From Stemphylium vesicarium (taxonomy: Eukaryota; Ascomycota; Dothideomycetes; Pleosporales; Pleosporaceae): a stretch of 56,839 nucleotides of DNA. A program made the position numbers and the translations under genes. A model generated the notes under the pieces. The model did not search any database. It was not told the origin of the DNA and saw only the letters and a list, made by a program, of their open reading frames with translations. The stretch is from assembly GCA_004380135.1 (NCBI GenBank), contig QXCR01000171.1:1-56839 (forward strand), read 5' to 3'. Shown piece by piece: positions 56,348-56,839 of this stretch (within the stretch, counting starts at the first letter, position 1; every line of letters starts with the position of its first letter).

Positions 56348-56421
56348 CTTTGACCACCCACGGACTCTGTGGAAGGTATTCACCAACTGGAACGCTTCGA
56401 AAAGATCAAGAAGAGCCATCA

Positions 56422-56839
56422 TGTCAGCAGCCAATGGAAGACACGCACCGGCCACGCCAGCCGCGGTGCCCGGTCCTAGTGAGACCTACCCGCCCGCCGA
56501 CGACGAAATGCTCGAGAACTCTGAGTCTGAGGATGACGACAATGCCCAGACAGAGTCAGTCAGAGATCTTAAGCGTCAGCTTAGGGCTCAGGAAAGGCAG
56601 ACTACCGCCCTGATGGAGCTGGTAAACCAGCTCACGGCACAAGTCATGGCCACGCCGAACGAACGCCCACACTCGAAACCCAAGATAGCGACACCCGAGA
56701 AGTACGATGGTGGACGAGCCGAACTTCGTACATTCCTTACGAATATTGAACTGTACTGCGAGTTCAACGGCGCACCAGACGATCAAGGAAAGATCCTCAT
56801 GGCCAGCATGCATATGAAAGGAAAAGCGGCTAGCTGGAT
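56422..56839 (+). CDS. Ty3/gypsy Gag, 5' part only
   Basis: An open frame from ATG at 56422 to the window end (139 codons). After an Ala/Pro-rich, acidic N-terminus it has a coiled-coil-like stretch (VRDLKRQLRAQERQTTALME) and then the retrotransposon gag pattern KPKIATPEKYDGGRAELRTF, NIELYCEFNG and MASMHMKGKAASW. No stops and normal composition, so the element may be young, unlike the RIP-treated sequence to its left. It packages element RNA into virus-like particles. Protease, reverse transcriptase and integrase would follow beyond the window. Confidence 0.85.

Noticed and set aside
1..56839. tRNA, rRNA or CRISPR features
   Set aside because: No cloverleaf with A/B boxes, no rRNA-like block and no regularly spaced repeats were seen. 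The only tRNA-like sequence is the copia primer site, which is a complement.

Overview
The window looks like a filamentous ascomycete, most likely a dothideomycete of the Pleosporales type; this is inferred from gene style, not from a database. Genes have short GT-AG introns (about 45-70 nt). Gene families are fungal (DUF3505, DUF3435, Zn2Cys6, asaB-type, GH35, RSC1/2). AT-rich blocks carry the mark of repeat-induced point mutation (RIP): almost no CA or TG dinucleotides and retroelement frames full of TAA/TAG stops.

Layout. 1-6.97 kb is a transposon graveyard: a DUF3505-like gene fragment at the left edge, telomere-like hexamers, a RIP-killed Ty3/gypsy pol, and a full-length RIP-killed DUF3435 protein. 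At 7.0-13.5 kb a young, intact Ty1/copia element (matching 183-bp LTRs, 5-bp target duplication, one 1521-aa ORF) sits inside an intron of a minus-strand membrane-protein gene that is also cut off at its 3' end.

15.5-32.35 kb is a secondary-metabolite cluster. It holds an asaB/GA4-desaturase-family oxygenase, a P450, an AflR-like Zn2Cys6 regulator, a 2-oxoglutarate/Fe(II) dioxygenase, a second P450 paralogous to the first, a short-chain dehydrogenase, an aristolochene-synthase-like sesquiterpene cyclase, an O-acetylhomoserine sulfhydrylase-like PLP enzyme, and a third P450 of the ent-kaurene-oxidase type. The expected logic is cyclisation of farnesyl diphosphate to a bicyclic (eremophilane-like) sesquiterpene, then several oxidations. 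The PLP enzyme is the surprising member.

33-37.9 kb has a secreted GH35 beta-galactosidase and a small secreted protein. 38-48 kb is decayed accessory DNA: an amidohydrolase pseudogene broken by a solo LTR, four solo LTRs within 1.7 kb, and two related F-box/ankyrin pseudogenes. 48.3-52.6 kb is conserved core sequence (RSC1/2 chromatin remodeler and OTU1/YOD1 deubiquitinase, divergent). 54.7-56.84 kb returns to transposons: a RIP-killed Fot1/pogo transposase, and a gypsy element (LTR plus start of gag) that appears to have inserted into an older inverted copy of its own LTR.

Limits: no searches were run. Splice sites were chosen by reading frame and consensus; exon phases add up for every gene where exon coordinates are listed except the start of the first P450.
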